Below, one piece after another: positions 61,259 to 64,000 of a stretch of DNA of 64,000 nucleotides. Source of the stretch: Gymnorhina tibicen (Eukaryota; Chordata; Aves; Passeriformes; Artamidae). Below the pieces are notes generated by a model, which did not search any database, was not told the origin of the DNA, and saw only the letters and a program-made list of their open reading frames with translations. The stretch is from assembly GCA_013399875.1 (NCBI GenBank), contig VXAZ01008167.1, positions 310,956 through 374,955 on the forward strand. Direction: 5' to 3'. Position numbers and translations under genes: made by a program. Each line of letters begins with the position of its first letter. The stretch's first letter is position 1.

Positions 61259-64000
61259 AAAGTCTTTATTTCTGTGAATTGTAATAATTATTTGTTAAGA
61301 GGGCTATGAATTTTGAATCTGCCTATGCAGAGTGTCATTTGCTTGGACTGATAAAATTCAGAGTTGCCCGTCTCCACCTCCTCAGAGTAACACCAAAATC
61401 TCTTTTCCCCACCCTTTCTTCGTGGACTGGTAAAGCCAGCCAGTTAAAATGGCAAGAACTTACCAAGCTGTTTCCAGAATGCAGTGCTTTGCTGCTCCCA
61501 CAGAAAGCTGTCACAATAATTACCAAACCAATTAACAACAACTAAGCAAAGGGACAGATTTGTAGAAAGACTTGCTTGAGTTTCAGTGCTGAGTGGGAGT
61601 CTTACTGCTGCCCTTTGAACACCAGAATTTACAATAGCTTGTAAATGGTACCTCTTCTGCAGCACTGACATTCCAGCAGATGAGCATCTGCCTCCTTTCT
61701 GTATGTAAATATTGCCCTTTTCCTCACTTCCTACAGAAGGCACCTATGGATTTTACTGCCTCAGGAAAAAGGCTGCCCTAAATATTTAAGGATCCTTTCA
61801 GAGTTTTACAGCAAATAGCCCTAAATGTTCATAAACATCTATTTGTGCTTCTAACAAAGTCTAGTTTTACCACAATGCAGAAGCTATACTACATAGTTAT
61901 CTGTCCTTACACCAACAAAAAACCTCAGGACTTTAAACTGTAAGTAATACTCTAGCAGAAACAATGAATTAAAATTAAAAATCCTTTAAATAATTTACTT
62001 TCTGCAGCTACTAGCTTTGATAACCAAAAACCAGGGATGGGCTGACTACCTAGCATTCATTTTACTTTTTGTTTTATACTGTAGCCCTCTTGCAAAAGGA
62101 GGATGGGATTTCTCACAGGAAACCATTTTCAGTTTGAACCTGAGCCTAAACTTGTAGTGGAACATTTACATTAAGAATACCATTGCAAAAGAGTCAGCAG
62201 AAATACTCTGGTGTTAATATCAAGTTTGGAAGTAAAGAGTAAAAATCTCTTTGGAGTATACTTTGCAATAGAACTTCAGGAAGCAAAGAGGAACACACAC
62301 AAAAAATGTCCAGCACCAGGTGCATCTCCTGCATTTGAGAGTTTCAATAGTAATAATAATGTCTTTACATAATCTCACTGGAAAATACCATACCAATCTG
62401 ACCTGCATGTTTTAAATAACCTGTTGCTTCCACTTTATGGAGAAGCTGGTATTAAACCATTAAGCTAATAGTAAGAGCTGGCTACTGTTTGGGTTTTAAT
62501 AAGATCTGGTGCAGCTGATAAAACAAGTGAAAGAGTTTTTCAAATGGAAGCTTTGCATGAAAGCCTGGTCATGGTAACACCAACTCAACTTTGCTCTGAA
62601 AAGAACAGCCATAAAGCCAGCACAATAAGCTGATTTCCTCCATCTACAGAAAGATATCAAAATCCACCTGTAATCCAACAGGTTGTGGGAGCAAAGGCTC
62701 CCATCTAACAGAACAAAGATGTTTCTGTTAAGGGTGTATGCTTTGCTGTTCACATAAAGAGAGATGAACCTTATCCCAATTCCCCATGTTTTGAATACTG
62801 AAGACCTATTCAGCATGAAGGACCGTGGGCCATGCTAAAGCAAAAAATCAGCAACAGAATTCAGCACGTCTGCCTCCAGAAACTACAGAAGCACATGTAG
62901 AAGCCAGTGCTGCAACGTTTCTAATTGTGAAATTGTGTAGGAAAACTGGGAGGAGGCTGTGTTGTCAGACAAACGGGAAAAACAAAATCCAAGCATTCTC
63001 TGAATTAACTCCAAACTGCCAGGCACTGCTTGCCTCCCTTTTTTCACCCTTACAAGCTCCCCACTATGAAAGAGTAGCTTCCATGCAGCCATCCCTCTGT
63101 GCCTCCCCTCACAGCAGTACCAAGGGTGTTTGTATCCTGCAGGTCATCACTCCAGCGTCACTTCTTTCCCAAGAACAGAAAACAGCAGCAATTCACAGGA
63201 GCACTAAATAGAACTCTGGGATGCATTGGACAAATGAGCACTGTGAGACTGGGAGTGCTATAGAGTGCAAGATGACCCTCACAATTTGATCTGCGACCAT
63301 GGGTCTGGCTGAAGTTGCTGCCTCTGCTTATTCGAGGAAAGGGCTCGGTCTGCTCTGTTCTCAAATTCCCTTCCATCTTCTAACTGGTCTTTCTTCAAAG
63401 CCAACACAATTCTTTCTGGACAGCAATGCCTAAGATGTTTCCCAAGGGATTTGTTCCATGACAATTCCTGCGTGCTGCATCTGCCCAAAGAGAGAGCAAG
63501 GCCCAAACTTGCTTAATCCATCATTTTTACAGCAAAGGCTTACCTGTCTACCATGACAGAACCACAGCCAACATCAATAGTAAAAAGGTACTACAAATAA
63601 AGAAATTGAGCTATCTTCTAGCTTTTCAGTGTTTACAGCACATTCAGTTCACGTTTTCACGTTCTCCTGTACCAGAATTCTTTTAATCAAATATTTAGTA
63701 AGATTCACAAAAATACCCTGAAAAACATGGAATACATGATTTGAATACAAGCCCAGTAACACATCACATTTGCTACATCCCACAAAGGCCCCTTAAAACA
63801 AAAGGACTCTCTAAAATAAAAAGCAAGTAGCATAGCACTTTTAACTCCTTAATGCTACATTTGCTTTGGGTTCAGATGTTTGCTATGAGCTATGCTGTCT
63901 GCACAACCCTAACCATTGCTTGCTGTCTGCATTTCCCTTGAGGGATGTAATTAACATCAAGTTAAAACCCCACCTCCAGCATCAGGGAGATAATTGAAAT

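Larger units (their letters stand above)
1..64000 (-). other. MTSS1: MTSS1 gene body, partial (middle part, seven coding exons)
   Basis: The whole window lies inside one minus-strand transcription unit. Seven exons with canonical AG/GT boundaries join in frame into about 275 codons that match MTSS1 (MIM) from about residue 71 to 345 in human numbering (recalled sequence). MTSS1 dimerises through an N-terminal I-BAR domain, binds PI(4,5)P2-rich membrane, induces protrusions, and binds actin monomers through a C-terminal WH2 motif. Only the I-BAR part and the start of the Ser-rich linker are encoded here. The 5' exons must lie above 64000 and the 3' exons below 1. The paralogue MTSS2 (MTSS1L) is less likely because the linker around the DSGxxS motif and the invariant SPSPMPPEAPNQ segment match MTSS1. 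Confidence 0.95.
38377..64000 (-). other. MTSS1 large intron, 5' portion (38.4-64.0 kb)
   Basis: This is the continuation of the large intron to the window edge. It is unique-looking AT-rich DNA with simple repeats (57788-57823, 61247-61258, poly-T at 48521-48534), a possible SINE remnant near 40835-40945 and GC-richer patches at 46740-47130 and 51840-52330. Open frames reach 164 codons in those patches on both strands, without a domain, splice pattern or homology I can recognise. I see no coding exon, tRNA or miRNA hairpin that can be supported. Confidence 0.75.

Noticed and set aside
1..64000. CRISPR arrays, prophage, operons, NUMT or a viral genome
   Set aside because: No direct-repeat arrays, ribosome-binding operon structure, mitochondrial gene sequence or intact viral coding region is visible.

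Overview
The window is a piece of vertebrate, almost certainly avian, nuclear genome. It is an intron-rich stretch of one large gene read on the minus strand. The bird assignment rests on CR1 LINE fragments (clearest at 36545-37050 and 21455-21605), GC-rich retroviral LTR-like patches of the kind common in passerines, and a few degraded MIR-like SINE remnants. Species cannot be fixed from the sequence. I see no prokaryotic operons, CRISPR arrays or viral genomes.

The gene is MTSS1 (metastasis suppressor 1, MIM), an I-BAR membrane-bending and actin-regulating adaptor. Seven coding exons were placed to the base from splice sites and reading-frame continuity: 22259-22343, 20764-20855, 18948-19022, 7827-7984, 6003-6110, 4950-5047 and 2749-2959, listed in transcript order. 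They total 827 coding bases, join in frame with no stop, and encode about residues 71-345 by human numbering. That covers the distal two thirds of the I-BAR (IMD) domain and the first part of the Ser-rich linker. The first three coding exons (about residues 1-70) must lie beyond position 64000. The Pro-rich region and C-terminal WH2 domain must lie to the left of position 1.

Layout by region: 1-2748 is intron. 2749-7984 is an exon-dense block of four exons with short introns, one of which carries a GC-rich LTR-like patch at about 6690-7150. 7985-18947 is an 11 kb intron that holds a strong candidate for a 12-nt frame-preserving microexon at 13212-13223. 18948-22343 holds three more exons and a CR1. 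22344-64000 is at least 41.7 kb of a single intron with no convincing exon. That intron contains a small CpG-dense island just upstream of its exon (22790-22990), three CR1 fragments, an LTR-like segment lodged between two of them, SINE remnants and simple repeats.

The most interesting item is the microexon. It has a perfect GTAAGT donor, a good acceptor with a TGC close upstream, and a length of exactly four codons. It sits at the junction where I recall mouse MTSS1 carrying a four-residue insertion beside the lysine-rich membrane-binding patch of the I-BAR domain. No novel gene system was found. The many open frames in the long intron look like chance frames in GC-rich or repeat DNA.
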